From Luteibacter aegosomatis (GTDB lineage Bacteria > Pseudomonadota > Gammaproteobacteria > Xanthomonadales > Rhodanobacteraceae), in assembly GCF_023078455.1 (NCBI RefSeq), contig NZ_CP095740.1, positions 372,001 through 436,000 of the forward strand: a stretch of DNA of 64,000 bases, in the 5' to 3' direction. Below are positions 8,609 through 20,769 of this stretch, one piece after another. The translations under genes and the position numbers were made by a program. A model generated the notes under the pieces. That model saw nothing but the letters and a program-made list of their open reading frames with translations. It made no database searches and had not been told where the DNA came from. Position 1 is the stretch's first letter. Each line of letters begins with the position of its first letter.

Positions 8609-9381
8609 CCGAGACGACGAACACCGCCGCCGAATGGCCGCGCCCTTATTGGCAGCCCAGCGACGAGCAGGCCGTGTTGCTGTATTTCGTGTTCGGCTCG
8701 TTCGCCGAGGACGTGGTCATCCCCTCGTCGAAGTACGGTAGCCCGGGCCTGCCCGAAGGCATCGAGATGCAACGCATGCAGAACGCGGTGCTGGCGCGCT
8801 GGGAGGGTTATCCGCTGGCCGGTGCGCTGGGCGAACTGTTGCGCGAGGACAGCCCCGAGGCGTTCAAGGCCGCCAAGGCGGCGCCGCACGTCATGGTCAT
8901 CCGTGGCCGGTTTCCCGACCGCGACAGCCTGGACTACCTGCGCGATACGCTCGGCGTCGTCGCGGCGCTGACCGACGTCGGCGGCAAGGTGGTGGTCGAT
9001 CCGCAGATCCTCACCCTGTTCGACGCGGCGAGCTGGCGCGAGCATTACCTGGTGCCGGGTGGCGCGCCGCCGCGACACCACGTGCTGATCCTGTGCAGTC
9101 CCGAGGAAGACGTGAAGGGCCGCTCGTGGATCCGTACCCGTGGCATGCGCAAGTTCGGCCGCCCCGACGTCAGCATCACCAACGTGCCCGACAACGCCAT
9201 CGATTCGGTGGGCGCGTTGTCGGAAAACCTCGTGGAACTGTCCGCCCTGGGTTCGCGTTTCGACGACGGTCAGCTGATCGACGTGACCGGCGTGCGAGGC
9301 GGCCTGAAGGTGTCGCTGTCGGGCGACGAAAACGATCCGCGGTTCAACAATTCGCATGCCGCCATGCGCTGGCCCGATTGA
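8605..9381 (+). CDS. Conserved hypothetical protein coupled to tdk
   Basis: A 258-residue soluble protein with no signal peptide or membrane segment. It starts with GTG 8605, overlapping the tdk stop in GTGA, with GAAGGA about ten bases upstream. The sequence is acidic and mixed alpha/beta, with a [10 protein letters not shown] strand and [12 protein letters not shown] recognise no family motif and assign no function. The tight coupling suggests coexpression with thymidine salvage, but this may be simple gene packing. Six bases separate its end from the convergent mutM end. Confidence 0.7.
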   Translation: MTETTNTAAEWPRPYWQPSDEQAVLLYFVFGSFAEDVVIPSSKYGSPGLPEGIEMQRMQNAVLARWEGYPLAGALGELLREDSPEAFKAAKAAPHVMVIRGRFPDRDSLDYLRDTLGVVAALTDVGGKVVVDPQILTLFDAASWREHYLVPGGAPPRHHVLILCSPEEDVKGRSWIRTRGMRKFGRPDVSITNVPDNAIDSVGALSENLVELSALGSRFDDGQLIDVTGVRGGLKVSLSGDENDPRFNNSHAAMRWPD

Positions 9382-9386
9382 TCGGA

Positions 9387-10199
9387 TCAGCGTTGGCAGG
9401 TGGGGCAGTAGAACGACGCCCGCTGCCCCAGCGTCACCACCTTGATGGGCGTGCCGCATACCTTGCATGCGTCGCCTGCCCGGCCGTAGGCGAACAGTTC
9501 CTGGTAGAAGTAGCCCGGCGCGCCGTCGGGCGAAAGGAAGTCGCGCAACGTGGTGCCGCCACGGGTGATGGCGTGCGCCAGGATGCGCTTCACTTCAGCG
9601 GCGAGTGTCGCGTAGCGTTCGCGTGACACCTTTCCCGCTGCGCGACGCGGATCGATGCCGGCGGCGAACAAGGCCTCGCTCGCATAGATGTTGCCGACGC
9701 CGACCACTACCGCGTTGTCCATCAGAAAGGTTTTCACCGAGGCCGAGCGCCCGCGCGACAGGCGCCAGAGCAGGTCGCCGTCGAACGCGTCGGTGAGCGG
9801 TTCCGGTCCGATGCCCTCGAGCAGTTCATGCGTTTCGCCGGGCATCTGCCAGAGCAAGGCACCGAAACGGCGGGGATCGGTGAAGCGCAGCACCTTGCCG
9901 TCGTCGAGGACGATATCCACGTGGTCGTGCTTGCCCAGGGGCGTGTCGGCCGGCAGTACGCGCAACATGCCCGACATGCCCAGGTGGAGCAGGGCCGTGC
10001 CGGCGGCGGTGTGGATCAGCACGTATTTCGCGCGACGCTCCACGCTCGTGATCGTCTGACCCGGGAGCAGCGTCGAGACTTCGGCGGGAATCGGCCAGCG
10101 CAGGTCCGGTCGGCGCAGCACCACGCCGGTGACGCGATGGCCTTCCAGGTGCGGGGCGATGCCGCGGCGAGTGGTTTCGACTTCGGGGAGTTCGGGCAT
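9387..10199 (-). CDS. mutM: Formamidopyrimidine-DNA glycosylase
   Basis: A 270-residue bifunctional glycosylase/AP lyase that removes 8-oxoguanine and formamidopyrimidines. ATG 10199 is fixed by the N-terminal [13 protein letters not shown], where Pro2 is the Schiff-base nucleophile and Glu3 the catalytic acid. The central helix-two-turn-helix region ([15 protein letters not shown]) contains the conserved NIYASE block. A C-terminal zinc finger is complete: CKVCG, then 16 residues on, CPTC. Length matches the family. It ends convergently against the hypothetical gene next to tdk. Confidence 0.97.
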   Translation of the reverse strand: MPELPEVETTRRGIAPHLEGHRVTGVVLRRPDLRWPIPAEVSTLLPGQTITSVERRAKYVLIHTAAGTALLHLGMSGMLRVLPADTPLGKHDHVDIVLDDGKVLRFTDPRRFGALLWQMPGETHELLEGIGPEPLTDAFDGDLLWRLSRGRSASVKTFLMDNAVVVGVGNIYASEALFAAGIDPRRAAGKVSRERYATLAAEVKRILAHAITRGGTTLRDFLSPDGAPGYFYQELFAYGRAGDACKVCGTPIKVVTLGQRASFYCPTCQR

Positions 10200-10321
10200 G
10201 GGCGGAAAGATGGGGCGTCCGGGGCTGACGGGCAAGTGGAAAGGGGCCGTCGCACCGGCGCGGGCCGGTGCCTACGGCCATGCATCGGGTTCTCGCATGA
10301 GGCTTTCACGCCGCGTGGGGG

Positions 10322-10801
10322 TCAAGGCCCGGGCCGTGTCGGCAACGCCTGCATCCTTGGCGGCCTCGGCAACGCCTGCGCGGGCACGATCGCCACGCGA
10401 TCGCCTTCACGCACGTAGCGGCGCTTGCCCAGGGCGGTCATGTCACCGAATTCCAGTCGCACGTTATCTAGGGTCAGCACGGCCATCGGCGGGGACAGGC
10501 CGATCTTTCCCGCGTCGACATCGCCGAGGGGTTTCCATTCGAAGACGGGCGTCCGTGCGAGGTCGGCCAGGTCGGCCACTCGCCCTTCGTCGACCGTGCC
10601 GGACGAGGTCCAGTGTCCGTCATGCCGCTCGAAATGCTGGGCGGCGAATCCGCGCAGCGAAACGTCGATGCGCTCGAGGCGCCCGGGATCGAGTCCCGTG
10701 AGCGTGTGCCCGCGCGCATCGGCCTCGTCGGCATGCCATTGCCAGCCGACCGCCGCGACGACGATCGCCAGCACGGCGAGGGCGAGCAGTCGCGGCCTCA
10801 C
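10322..10801 (-). CDS. DUF4340-like membrane-anchored protein of the GldG-type operon
   Basis: A 159-residue protein from GTG 10801, which lies one base past the preceding stop. It opens with one hydrophobic anchor (LLALAVLAIVVAAVGW), then a soluble domain with the pattern FGDMTALGKRRYVREGD, typical of DUF4340 proteins that follow GldG-like genes. Most DUF4340 proteins are longer, so this copy is short. As last gene of the four-gene ABC operon (13623 to 10322), it is probably an extracytoplasmic accessory of that system. Role unknown. Confidence 0.7.
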   Translation of the reverse strand: MRPRLLALAVLAIVVAAVGWQWHADEADARGHTLTGLDPGRLERIDVSLRGFAAQHFERHDGHWTSSGTVDEGRVADLADLARTPVFEWKPLGDVDAGKIGLSPPMAVLTLDNVRLEFGDMTALGKRRYVREGDRVAIVPAQALPRPPRMQALPTRPGP

Positions 10802-10802
10802 C

Positions 10803-12149
10803 TCAACGCCTCCGCCGCCGCCACGCGATGCCCGTGCCGATACCGAGCAGGAGCAACGGCAGCGCGACGAGGAAGCCGAGGGTGATGGCGCCAAGGCCAT
10901 CCTGCGACAACGCGATGGCGCGGTCCGGAGCGCCCCGGGACGGTAGGTTCACCAGCACGTCGTCGCCCAGCAGCCAGTCGACGATGCGCTCGCCCAGGGC
11001 GCGGTTCCCACCGTTGCCGAGATAGGTGTTGGAGAGGAAATCGCCGTCGCCGATCACCACGGCGCGCTGTTCGTTCTTGGCCGGGCTGGGCGAAAGGCGG
11101 TTGAGCGCGAATGCGAAGTCGAGCGGGCCTTTCAGTTCGCCGTTTTCGGGATGGAAGGCGACGGTGGAGGGTTTGTCGTTGTCGATGCCGCCGAACGCGG
11201 TCCAACTGCGTTCGCCCGACCGCAGGAACGGCACCACTGCCCAGTCGTGCGCCGATACCTGCGCGAGCGCGGCCGCCTGCGGAAACAGCGTGGTTTCGCG
11301 AAACGCGCGCGTGATCGCGTGGAACGGATAGTCGCCCAGCACGACGATGCGCGGGTCCCGCACGTTGAGGGTGCTGCCCTGGCCGTCCACGAGCACGCCC
11401 GGCAGCACGCGAATGCCCAGCACGTCGGCGAGCGGCGCGGTGCCGAGGTCGTCGTTCGACGGCTCGGTGAGCCAGAGCAGGTTGCCGCCGTCACGCACGT
11501 AATCCACGAGGGCCTGCACGCTGCGCGCGGGCAGGGGAGCGAGGGGGCTGGCGAGAACGACGAGATCGGTGTGTTCGGGCACGCCCTGCGTCTGGCTGAA
11601 ATTCAACGGCACGGCGCGCATGCCGCGCTTTTCGACCTGGCCCATGAAGATGCCGAGGTCGGCGTTGGCCCGGCCGTCGGCCTGGCGCTCGCCGTCGCCG
11701 GTGACGAAGGCCACCACGCGTTCCCCGCCGCGCGCAAGCCGTTCCAGCGCATTGGAAAGGTTGCGCTCGTTGATCGGGCTTTCCACGCGTTGCTCGCGGC
11801 CGCGATAACGGACGATGAGGGCGCCGTCGCCGCCGATGCCCAGTTGCCGCGACGCGGCCGGATCGAGGTCCGGATCGACGAAGGACAGCGTGAGGTCGGG
11901 TTTCGCACGCGTGTAGCGTTCGATGACGGCGGCCACCTGTTCGCGCAACGGGCCCGTGGGCGAGAGATAGCCCACCACGTCGACCGGACCGTCGAGCGCG
12001 CGGAGCACGGCTTCGCTCTCGGGGGCCAGGCTGGCCCGCGCGCCGTGCGTCCAGTCGGCGGTCCAGGCGTGCCGGGAGCTCAGGAAACCCATGCCGCCGA
12101 CGATGGCCAGCAGCACCACGAGGAACAGCCAGCGGTCGAGTCGACGCAT
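10803..12149 (-). CDS. GldG-like ABC transporter auxiliary protein
   Basis: A 448-residue protein related to GldG, the extracytoplasmic component found with GldA/GldF ABC systems in gliding bacteria and with similar operons in non-gliders. ATG 12149 shares its A with the upstream stop (TGATG). The N-terminus has one membrane segment (WLFLVVLLAIVGGMGF), the middle is an alpha/beta domain with VVAFVTGDGERQ and LVVLASPLAPLP, and a second membrane segment (ITLGFLVALPLLLLGIG) ends in an RRRRR tail. The substrate is not known; nothing else here suggests gliding. Confidence 0.8.
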   Translation of the reverse strand: MRRLDRWLFLVVLLAIVGGMGFLSSRHAWTADWTHGARASLAPESEAVLRALDGPVDVVGYLSPTGPLREQVAAVIERYTRAKPDLTLSFVDPDLDPAASRQLGIGGDGALIVRYRGREQRVESPINERNLSNALERLARGGERVVAFVTGDGERQADGRANADLGIFMGQVEKRGMRAVPLNFSQTQGVPEHTDLVVLASPLAPLPARSVQALVDYVRDGGNLLWLTEPSNDDLGTAPLADVLGIRVLPGVLVDGQGSTLNVRDPRIVVLGDYPFHAITRAFRETTLFPQAAALAQVSAHDWAVVPFLRSGERSWTAFGGIDNDKPSTVAFHPENGELKGPLDFAFALNRLSPSPAKNEQRAVVIGDGDFLSNTYLGNGGNRALGERIVDWLLGDDVLVNLPSRGAPDRAIALSQDGLGAITLGFLVALPLLLLGIGTGIAWRRRRR

Positions 12150-12904
12150 CACTGGCGCTCCCGGTCGGCGCCGAGGCGGCGCGTGGCGAGGATCAGCGCG
12201 AGCGCGATGGCGAGCGCGAACCACACGATGTCGCTGGAGACGACGAGGCCGCGCAGCAGGTTCTGCAGGTGCGTGGCGAGCGTGAGCCATTCGAGGAAGC
12301 CCCCGCTGACGCCGGCGGCCTGCGCCCCGCGGTCGATGGTCCACAGGGCGAGCGACACGATCAGCGCCGTCGCGGCGGCGATGGCGGGAACGGCCGTGGC
12401 GGCCGAGCACGCGATGCCGATGGCCGCCAGGGTGGCGAGGGTGAGGGCGGTGCCGAGCGTGGCGGCGGCGAGCTTGCCCCAGTCGGCTTCGCCGTGCAGG
12501 CCCACGGCCAGCGGCATCGCCAGCGTCGCCAGCAGCCACAGGCCCAGCCACGCGAGCACGGCCAGGTATTTGCCGAGCACGATGCGCCAGGCGGGCAGGC
12601 CGGTGGACCAAAGGAGGGCGAGCGTACCCGCCCGCCTGTCGCCGGCCAGCGCGGACATCGTCATCAGCGGCACCACGAGGAACGACAGCTTCACCAGCTC
12701 CGCAAGCAGCGGGATCGCCACCAGGTCGGTGAACCCGGGCGCATCGGCGACGGCGGCGAGCCTGACCTGCGCGCCGAGGAACTGGCCCAGGCCGAGGGTG
12801 AATGTCCAGGCCAGCCACGCGATGGTGAGGGCGGCCAGCGCCCACGCGAGCGGGCGCACCGCGAGGCGGCGCAGTTCGAGACGGGTCATCGCGCCCAGGC
12901 TCAT
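12149..12904 (-). CDS. ABC-2 type permease, GldF-like
   Basis: A 251-residue permease with about six hydrophobic segments beginning at residue 18 and the cytoplasmic signature ALAGDRRAGTLALLWSTGLP, where ABC-2 permeases contact their ATPase. ATG 12904 overlaps the ATPase stop by four bases (ATGA), so expression is coupled. Together with the ATPase at 12901 and the GldG-like protein it forms one ABC complex. Length is normal for GldF. Confidence 0.85.
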   Translation of the reverse strand: MSLGAMTRLELRRLAVRPLAWALAALTIAWLAWTFTLGLGQFLGAQVRLAAVADAPGFTDLVAIPLLAELVKLSFLVVPLMTMSALAGDRRAGTLALLWSTGLPAWRIVLGKYLAVLAWLGLWLLATLAMPLAVGLHGEADWGKLAAATLGTALTLATLAAIGIACSAATAVPAIAAATALIVSLALWTIDRGAQAAGVSGGFLEWLTLATHLQNLLRGLVVSSDIVWFALAIALALILATRRLGADRERQ

Positions 12905-13623
12905 GCGGAAGCCCCCGTGGCGATGCCGAAGAAGGTCTTCTCCAGCGCCGCGTGATCGCCCAGCGGCGCGTCGTGGCGCAGGATCCCGTCGTGGAGGATG
13001 ACCACGCGGTCGCAGACCGCCACGACCTCGGCCAGCACGTGCGTGGACAGGATCACCGCATTGCCCGCGGCCGCACGTTCACGCACGAGCTTGCGCAGCT
13101 CGCCGACCTGCACCGGATCGAGGGCATTGGCGGGCTCGTCGAGGATCAGCAGCGGCGGCTCGTGGACCAGCGCGCAGGCCAGGCCCAGGCGTTGGCGTTG
13201 GCCCTGGGACAGCACGCCGGCCAGGCGCCGGCGCAGGTCGCCGAGCTGGAGGCGGGCGATCGCCGCCTCCGCCGCCTGCCTCGCCTCCGCCTTGGGTCGC
13301 CCGCGCAACCGGGCGAAGGCCGCCAGGTGTTCTTCGACGGACAGTTCCGGCCACAGCGGCGCCGATTCGGGCAGCCAGCCGATGGCGTCGCGGGCGACGG
13401 CGGGGTGGATATCCAGGCGGCGACCGTCGATCTCGATGCGGCCGACATCCGGGCGAAGGGCGCCGGCGAGCATCGCCAGGGTGGTGGATTTGCCCGCGCC
13501 ATTGACTCCGAGCAGCCCCAATACTTCACCGCGGTTCAGGTGAAAACTCAGGCCGGACACGGCGGCTCGTCCGGCACGGCGCCGGGATACGCCGTCCACG
13601 TTCAGGAAAGTCGGCGGGTTCAT
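12901..13623 (-). CDS. ABC transporter ATPase, GldA/CcmA-like
   Basis: A 240-residue nucleotide-binding subunit. Walker A is GVNGAGKST (residues about 40-48), Q-loop WLPESAPLWPEL, signature LSQGQRQR, Walker B LLILDEPANALDP and switch His in ILSTHVLAEV. The LSQGQRQR signature is typical of CcmA/GldA-type ATPases that work with ABC-2 permeases. It is the first gene of the four-gene operon running down to 10322. The divergent desaturase gene starts 236 bases away. Confidence 0.9.
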   Translation of the reverse strand: MNPPTFLNVDGVSRRRAGRAAVSGLSFHLNRGEVLGLLGVNGAGKSTTLAMLAGALRPDVGRIEIDGRRLDIHPAVARDAIGWLPESAPLWPELSVEEHLAAFARLRGRPKAEARQAAEAAIARLQLGDLRRRLAGVLSQGQRQRLGLACALVHEPPLLILDEPANALDPVQVGELRKLVRERAAAGNAVILSTHVLAEVVAVCDRVVILHDGILRHDAPLGDHAALEKTFFGIATGASA

Positions 13624-13858
13624 GCGGCTACGTCGCCGAATGCCGCCCTATGGGCAGGATCTTGCGGGCATCTTGCCGCAGGGTCGTGATCTCTCTGAAC
13701 GGCAAAGGCAGGCGTCATCGGGCGATTGTGCGCAAACCCCCGGTGTGACGACAACCGCGGCTTTCACAATTTGCCGCGATCCATGCTGGTGGGTATGGAA
13801 ACCCCCCGCTAGACTGCTACTTGTACGTCCCCTTCACTTCCCGCGCGGTACCGACTTC

Positions 13859-15052
13859 ATGCTCGACACCCTGCTCGATTTCCTGGCCAACGGTCTCACC
13901 CGCGCAAGCTGGGGCGAGATGCTGGTCTACGTGCTGGTGGTTACCCAGCTCACCATCTTCACGGTGACGCTCTATTACCACCGCAGCGCCACCCATCGCG
14001 GCGTCGACTTCCACTGGACCCTCAACGGTTTCTTCCGTTTCTGGGGTTGGCTCACCACCGGCATGGTGGTGAAGGAGTGGGTCGCCATCCACCGCAAGCA
14101 CCACGCCAAGGTCGAGACCGAGGAAGATCCGCACAGCCCGCAGATCTTCGGCATCAAGAAGGTGTTCCTCGACGGCGTGTCGCTCTATCGTGAGGCCAGC
14201 TACAACAAGGCCGACATGGACAAATACGGTCGCGGCACGCCCGACGACTGGTTCGAGCGCCACCTGTTCGGCAAGCACCCGTACTGGGGTCCCACGCTGA
14301 TGGCGATCATCGACCTGTCGCTGTTCGGCGTGGTCGGCATGGCCATCTGGGCCGTGCAGATGATCTGGATCCCGTTCTGGGCCGCCGGTTTCGTCAACGG
14401 CATCGGCCACTGGTGGGGCTACCGCAACTTCGAAAGCTCCGACACGGCGACCAACATCTCGCCGTGGGGCTTCTGGATCGGCGGCGAAGAGCTGCACAAC
14501 AACCACCACGCGTTCCCCAGCTCGGCGAAGTTCGCCTTGCGTAAGTGGGAGTTCGACATCGGTTGGGCGGCCATCTGCACCCTGCGTGCCGTGGGCCTCG
14601 CCAAGGTGCTGCGCGTGGCGCCCACGCTCAACCTTCGCCCCAACGTGCACCTGCCCGACGCCGAAACGCTCAAGGGCGTGCTGGCGCTGCGCTTCCAGGC
14701 CACCACCGACTACTACCGCAACGTCATCCTGCCGACGATGCGCGAGGAAGTCGGCCAGGCCGGCGACAGCATCAAGGCCATCCCGCGTCGCCTGCGTCGT
14801 GCGCTGGCCGACGGTGGCCGCTGGCTCGACAACGATGCCCGCGAACGCATGCATGCGGCACTGGCCAATCGTCCGGCCCTGACCACGGTGTGCGAGTTCC
14901 GCGCGCGTCTCGTCGCCCTGATGGAAGAGCGCGGTGCCGACAAGGCGCTGAAAGCCCTCCAGCAGTGGATCGTCGAGGCGGAAGAGAGCGGCATCCGTTC
15001 GCTGCAGCAGTTCGCGCAGCGGCTGAAGGGGTATTCGGCGGTCGGGGCGTAA
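13859..15052 (+). CDS. Acyl-CoA / fatty acid delta-9-type desaturase
   Basis: A 397-residue membrane di-iron desaturase that puts a cis double bond into acyl chains, adjusting membrane fluidity. ATG 13859 is chosen because conserved sequence begins there. All histidine clusters are present: HRSATHR (41-47), HRKHH (78-82), GIGHWWG and ELHNNHH (about 210). Hydrophobic segments flank the first and second boxes. The roughly 100 C-terminal residues beyond the usual desaturase core form charged helices and look like an extra cytoplasmic domain, seen in related gammaproteobacterial desaturases. A strong terminator follows (15074-15105). Confidence 0.92.
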   Translation: MLDTLLDFLANGLTRASWGEMLVYVLVVTQLTIFTVTLYYHRSATHRGVDFHWTLNGFFRFWGWLTTGMVVKEWVAIHRKHHAKVETEEDPHSPQIFGIKKVFLDGVSLYREASYNKADMDKYGRGTPDDWFERHLFGKHPYWGPTLMAIIDLSLFGVVGMAIWAVQMIWIPFWAAGFVNGIGHWWGYRNFESSDTATNISPWGFWIGGEELHNNHHAFPSSAKFALRKWEFDIGWAAICTLRAVGLAKVLRVAPTLNLRPNVHLPDAETLKGVLALRFQATTDYYRNVILPTMREEVGQAGDSIKAIPRRLRRALADGGRWLDNDARERMHAALANRPALTTVCEFRARLVALMEERGADKALKALQQWIVEAEESGIRSLQQFAQRLKGYSAVGA

Positions 15053-15073
15053 AGCCTTTCCGTCGGTTCCATG

Positions 15074-15105
15074 AAAAAGCCCGCCGTTCGGCGGGCTTTT
15101 TCTTT
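15074..15105 (+). terminator. Intrinsic terminator after the desaturase gene
   Basis: Perfect 7-bp stem GCCCGCC/GGCGGGC with a GTTC loop, preceded by five A and followed by TTTTTCTTT, 21 bases after the stop codon. Confidence 0.93.
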
Positions 15106-15127
15106 GTTCGAACCGGGCTACCGAAGG

Positions 15128-15328
15128 GTGGGAGCGGACCCTGTCCGCGAACCCTCGAGCCGGCTATCGCGGAGGAGGCTTTGCTTGCCGCTCGGGTGGG
15201 CGGTTGAGGGTTGACGGAAAGCCTCAAGCCACAGCCGCTTCGTTGCCGGGACAGCCTGCTTGAAGCGATGCAAAGCCTCTTTCGCCTGCCCGATGCCCTG
15301 GGGGTTCGCGGACAGGGTCCGCTCCCAC
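15128..15328. repeat. Split inverted repeat, family A
   Basis: Arms of 27 bp at 15128-15154 and 15302-15328 are inverted copies. Each contains the hairpin GCGGAC/GTCCGC and the flank GTGGGAGC. The same element is found at 27671-27745 and, as a fused palindrome, at 33301-33343. Confidence 0.88.
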
Positions 15329-15341
15329 GGGCTGGCGCCGC

Positions 15342-15371
15342 AAAAAAAAAGCCGCCTTTCGGCGGCTTTTT
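15342..15371 (-). terminator. Intrinsic terminator after rpmG (bidirectional in form)
   Basis: Stem GCCGCC/GGCGGC with a four-base loop and a run of nine A on the plus strand, that is nine T on the minus strand, eight bases past the rpmG stop. Confidence 0.93.
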
Positions 15372-15378
15372 CGCAAGA

Positions 15379-15543
15379 TCACTTGATCTTGCCTTCCTTG
15401 TATTCGACGTGCTTCCGGACGACGGGGTCGTACTTCATGAAGACCATCTTTTCCGGCGTGTTCTTCTTGTTCTTCGTGGTCGTGTAGAAGTGACCGGTGC
15501 CCGCGGTGGAAATCAGGCGGTGCTTATCGCGCTTGCTTGCCAT
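15379..15543 (-). CDS. rpmG: 50S ribosomal protein L33
   Basis: A 54-residue basic ribosomal protein of the large subunit. The sequence opens [20 protein letters not shown] and ends YKEGKIK, matching the cysteine-free, non-zinc L33 form common in proteobacteria. The start ATG 15543 is preceded by a purine-rich GGAGATCACC context. It is 12 bases downstream of rpmB, the usual rpmB-rpmG operon. Confidence 0.96.
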   Translation of the reverse strand: MASKRDKHRLISTAGTGHFYTTTKNKKNTPEKMVFMKYDPVVRKHVEYKEGKIK

Positions 15544-15555
15544 GAGGTGATCTCC

Positions 15556-15792
15556 TTAGATCTTTTCGCCGCGGGAACGGAGGTCGGCCAGCACGGCTTC
15601 GATGCCGTTCTTGTCGATCGTACGCAGGGCGTGGTTCGAAACGCGGAGCTTGACCCAGCGGTTTTCGCTCGCGACCCAGAAGCGGCGCTCGTGCAGGTTC
15701 GGCAGCCAGCGGCGGCGGGTCTTGTTGTTCGCGTGCGAGACGTTGTTGCCGGTCTGCACACCCTTGTTGGTGACTTGGCATCTACGGGCCAT
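15556..15792 (-). CDS. rpmB: 50S ribosomal protein L28
   Basis: A 78-residue large-subunit protein, first gene of the rpmB-rpmG operon. The sequence contains the family features [26 protein letters not shown] and NLHERRFW. It is the cysteine-poor form without a zinc ribbon. The start ATG 15792 follows AGGAGGC closely, a strong ribosome binding site. Confidence 0.97.
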   Translation of the reverse strand: MARRCQVTNKGVQTGNNVSHANNKTRRRWLPNLHERRFWVASENRWVKLRVSNHALRTIDKNGIEAVLADLRSRGEKI

Positions 15793-16094
15793 GGGGCCTC
15801 CTGATAGATTCGGTTGGACCGCCCTTTGGCCAGGACGGCGACGGCCCAGCGACGGTCCGGAAGGGACGCCACGCGATGGCTGGAGAGTGGAGCGCTTCCG
15901 CCGATGGAGGCCCGCGTCGCGTGACGGACCTGCCCGACGAATCGGGTCGGCATAGGGAAGCCGCGCATTCTCTCAGATTCCTACCGTCCGCCGCAAGCCG
16001 GATGTGCGGCGCGCCGGGATGTATGAAACAATCGACGCCTTTCGTGCCCCTGCGCGCGAAGCCGACCACAGACGCTCATTCGAGGATTCATTTC
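15793..16094. other. Divergent intergenic region between rpmB and secB
   Basis: About 300 bases carrying the 5' regions of two divergent genes. I see no conserved coding sequence and no convincing promoter pair on either strand; short palindromes such as CGACGAATCGGGTCG are too common at this GC to interpret. Confidence 0.6.
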
Positions 16095-16586
16095 ATGGCA
16101 GAGACCAACGTCAACGGCCAGGCAGGCCAGCCGCAGCTCGTGCTGCAGAAGATCTACGTGAAGGACGCCTCCTTCGAGGCCCCCAACGCTCCGCAGATCT
16201 TTCAGGAAATGGGCGAGACCGAGGCCCAGCCGCAGGTGCAGCTCAACCTCGGCCACAAGGCCACCGACCTGGGCAACGACCTCTACGAAGTGGTGCTCAG
16301 CCTCACCCTGACCTGCGCCCTGGGCGACCGCACCGCCTACCTGGCCGAAGTCCACCAGGCTGGCATCTTCGGCATCGCGGGCTTCGCCAACGACGATCGC
16401 GACGGCATCCTGGGCTCCTACTGCCCGAACCTGCTGTTCCCCTACGGCCGCCAGATGGTCTCGTCGATGGTCCAGGAGGGTGGTTTCCCGCCATTCCTGC
16501 TGCAGCCGATCAATTTCGACGCCCTGTACGCCGAACAGCAGCGCCAGCAGCTCGAAGGCGCCGGGGCCCATCCGCTCAACAGCTGA
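16095..16586 (+). CDS. secB: Protein-export chaperone SecB
   Basis: A 163-residue tetrameric cytosolic chaperone that keeps preproteins unfolded and hands them to SecA. ATG 16095 opens a short variable N-terminus, then [17 protein letters not shown], the classical SecB signature, VEVQL-type strand [10 protein letters not shown], the acidic SecA contact region, and [11 protein letters not shown] with [14 protein letters not shown] near the C-terminus. Length is normal. gpsA follows after two bases, reproducing the secB-gpsA order of other gammaproteobacteria. Confidence 0.97.
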   Translation: MAETNVNGQAGQPQLVLQKIYVKDASFEAPNAPQIFQEMGETEAQPQVQLNLGHKATDLGNDLYEVVLSLTLTCALGDRTAYLAEVHQAGIFGIAGFANDDRDGILGSYCPNLLFPYGRQMVSSMVQEGGFPPFLLQPINFDALYAEQQRQQLEGAGAHPLNS

Positions 16587-16588
16587 GC

Positions 16589-17626
16589 ATGAGCGTTCCC
16601 TCCCGTCCGACCGTCGCCGTCCTCGGCGCCGGTTCCTGGGGCACCGCGCTGGCGGCCCTGCTGGCGCGAAACGACGTCCCCACGCGCTTGTGGGGGCGTG
16701 ACGCCGACGCGCTCGCGGCCATGGCCGCGGCGCGGCGCAACCTGCGTTACCTGCCCGACCTCGATCTTCCCACCGAGCTCACCTACGACAGCGACCTGAA
16801 GACGGTGCTTCGCGGTGCCGGCATCGTGCTCATCGTGGTGCCCAGCCACGCCTTCGCGTCGATCCTCGACGAGATCGTGCCCCTGCTCGACCCGGAAACG
16901 AAGATCTCCTGGGCCACCAAGGGCTTCGAGACGGGCACCGGCCGGTTCCTGCACGAGCTGGTCGGCGAGAAGCTTCCCGGCCGGCCGGCCGCCGTGGTCA
17001 CCGGGCCGTCGTTCGCACGCGAGGTCACCGCGGGGCTGCCCAGCGCCGTCACCGTGCACGCTACCGACGAAGCCTTCGGCAAGGAACTGGCCCTGCTGCT
17101 GCACGCGCCGAACTTCCGCGCCTACACGGGCAACGACATCCTCGGTGCCGAGCTCGGTGGCGCCATGAAGAACGTGCTGGCCGTGGCCACCGGCGTGGCC
17201 GACGGCATGGAGCTGGGGCTCAATGCCCGCGCCGGCCTCATCACCCGCGGCATGAACGAGATGCTCCGTCTCGGCGTGGCGCTGGGTGCGCGTGCGGAAA
17301 CCCTCATGGGCCTGGCCGGCCTCGGCGACCTCGTGCTCACCTGCACGGGCGATCTCTCCCGCAACCGCCGGCTGGGCCTGGCGCTCGGGCGCGGCATCCC
17401 GCTGGACGAAGCCGTGCGCCAGATCGGCCAGGTGGTGGAGAGCGTGGTCACCGCCGACGAAGTGGCCCGCCTGGCGGGCTTCCACGGCCTCGACCTGCCC
17501 ATCTCCGCCGCCGTGCGCGCCGTGCTGCACGGCGACGTCACGCCGGCGGAAGGCCTGCGCACCCTCATGGGGCGCGAGCAGAAGGCGGAATACCCCGTCG
17601 ACCTGTTCGCGGGGCGTCGCGGCTGA
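16589..17626 (+). CDS. gpsA: NAD(P)-dependent glycerol-3-phosphate dehydrogenase
   Basis: A 345-residue cytosolic enzyme that reduces dihydroxyacetone phosphate to sn-glycerol-3-phosphate, the substrate for PlsB. The N-terminal nucleotide-binding motif is [29 protein letters not shown] and [20 protein letters not shown] mark the catalytic domain, including the conserved Lys; [11 protein letters not shown] and SRNRRLG follow. ATG 16589 lies two bases past the secB stop, so the genes are probably cotranscribed. Length is typical. Confidence 0.97.
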   Translation: MSVPSRPTVAVLGAGSWGTALAALLARNDVPTRLWGRDADALAAMAAARRNLRYLPDLDLPTELTYDSDLKTVLRGAGIVLIVVPSHAFASILDEIVPLLDPETKISWATKGFETGTGRFLHELVGEKLPGRPAAVVTGPSFAREVTAGLPSAVTVHATDEAFGKELALLLHAPNFRAYTGNDILGAELGGAMKNVLAVATGVADGMELGLNARAGLITRGMNEMLRLGVALGARAETLMGLAGLGDLVLTCTGDLSRNRRLGLALGRGIPLDEAVRQIGQVVESVVTADEVARLAGFHGLDLPISAAVRAVLHGDVTPAEGLRTLMGREQKAEYPVDLFAGRRG

Positions 17627-17760
17627 CGACGATGGCCATGGTCGGCGGCGCTTGCCGACCTCGCTGAACCGGGCCGGTCCACGGGTAAAAAGTCCTACCG
17701 GCACGTCATCCCGCGTTTGCTAAGCTTCCTGTTTTGGTCGCGCGGGCGGGATCGACACGG

Positions 17761-20769
<3,009 letters not shown>

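Larger units (their letters stand above)
15053..15378. other. Gene-free stretch with two terminators and a split repeat
   Basis: About 326 bases between the desaturase and rpmG hold the desaturase terminator, an inverted repeat pair of family A (15128-15154 and 15302-15328), and the rpmG terminator. The 147 bases between the repeat arms show no recognisable gene. Confidence 0.8.

Noticed and set aside
11151..13001. A 616-codon open frame on the plus strand
   Set aside because: It lies opposite the permease, GldG-like and ATPase genes; its product is low-complexity and Arg/Gly-rich, the pattern of an antisense frame in high-GC DNA.
15155..15301. Possible small gene between the split family A repeat arms
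   Set aside because: The frames are short and lack start signals; the sequence looks like spacer in a repeat pair.
17734..17760. TTG start for the SNF2 gene at 17734
   Set aside because: The nine extra codons carry no conserved sequence; ATG 17761 is preferred.
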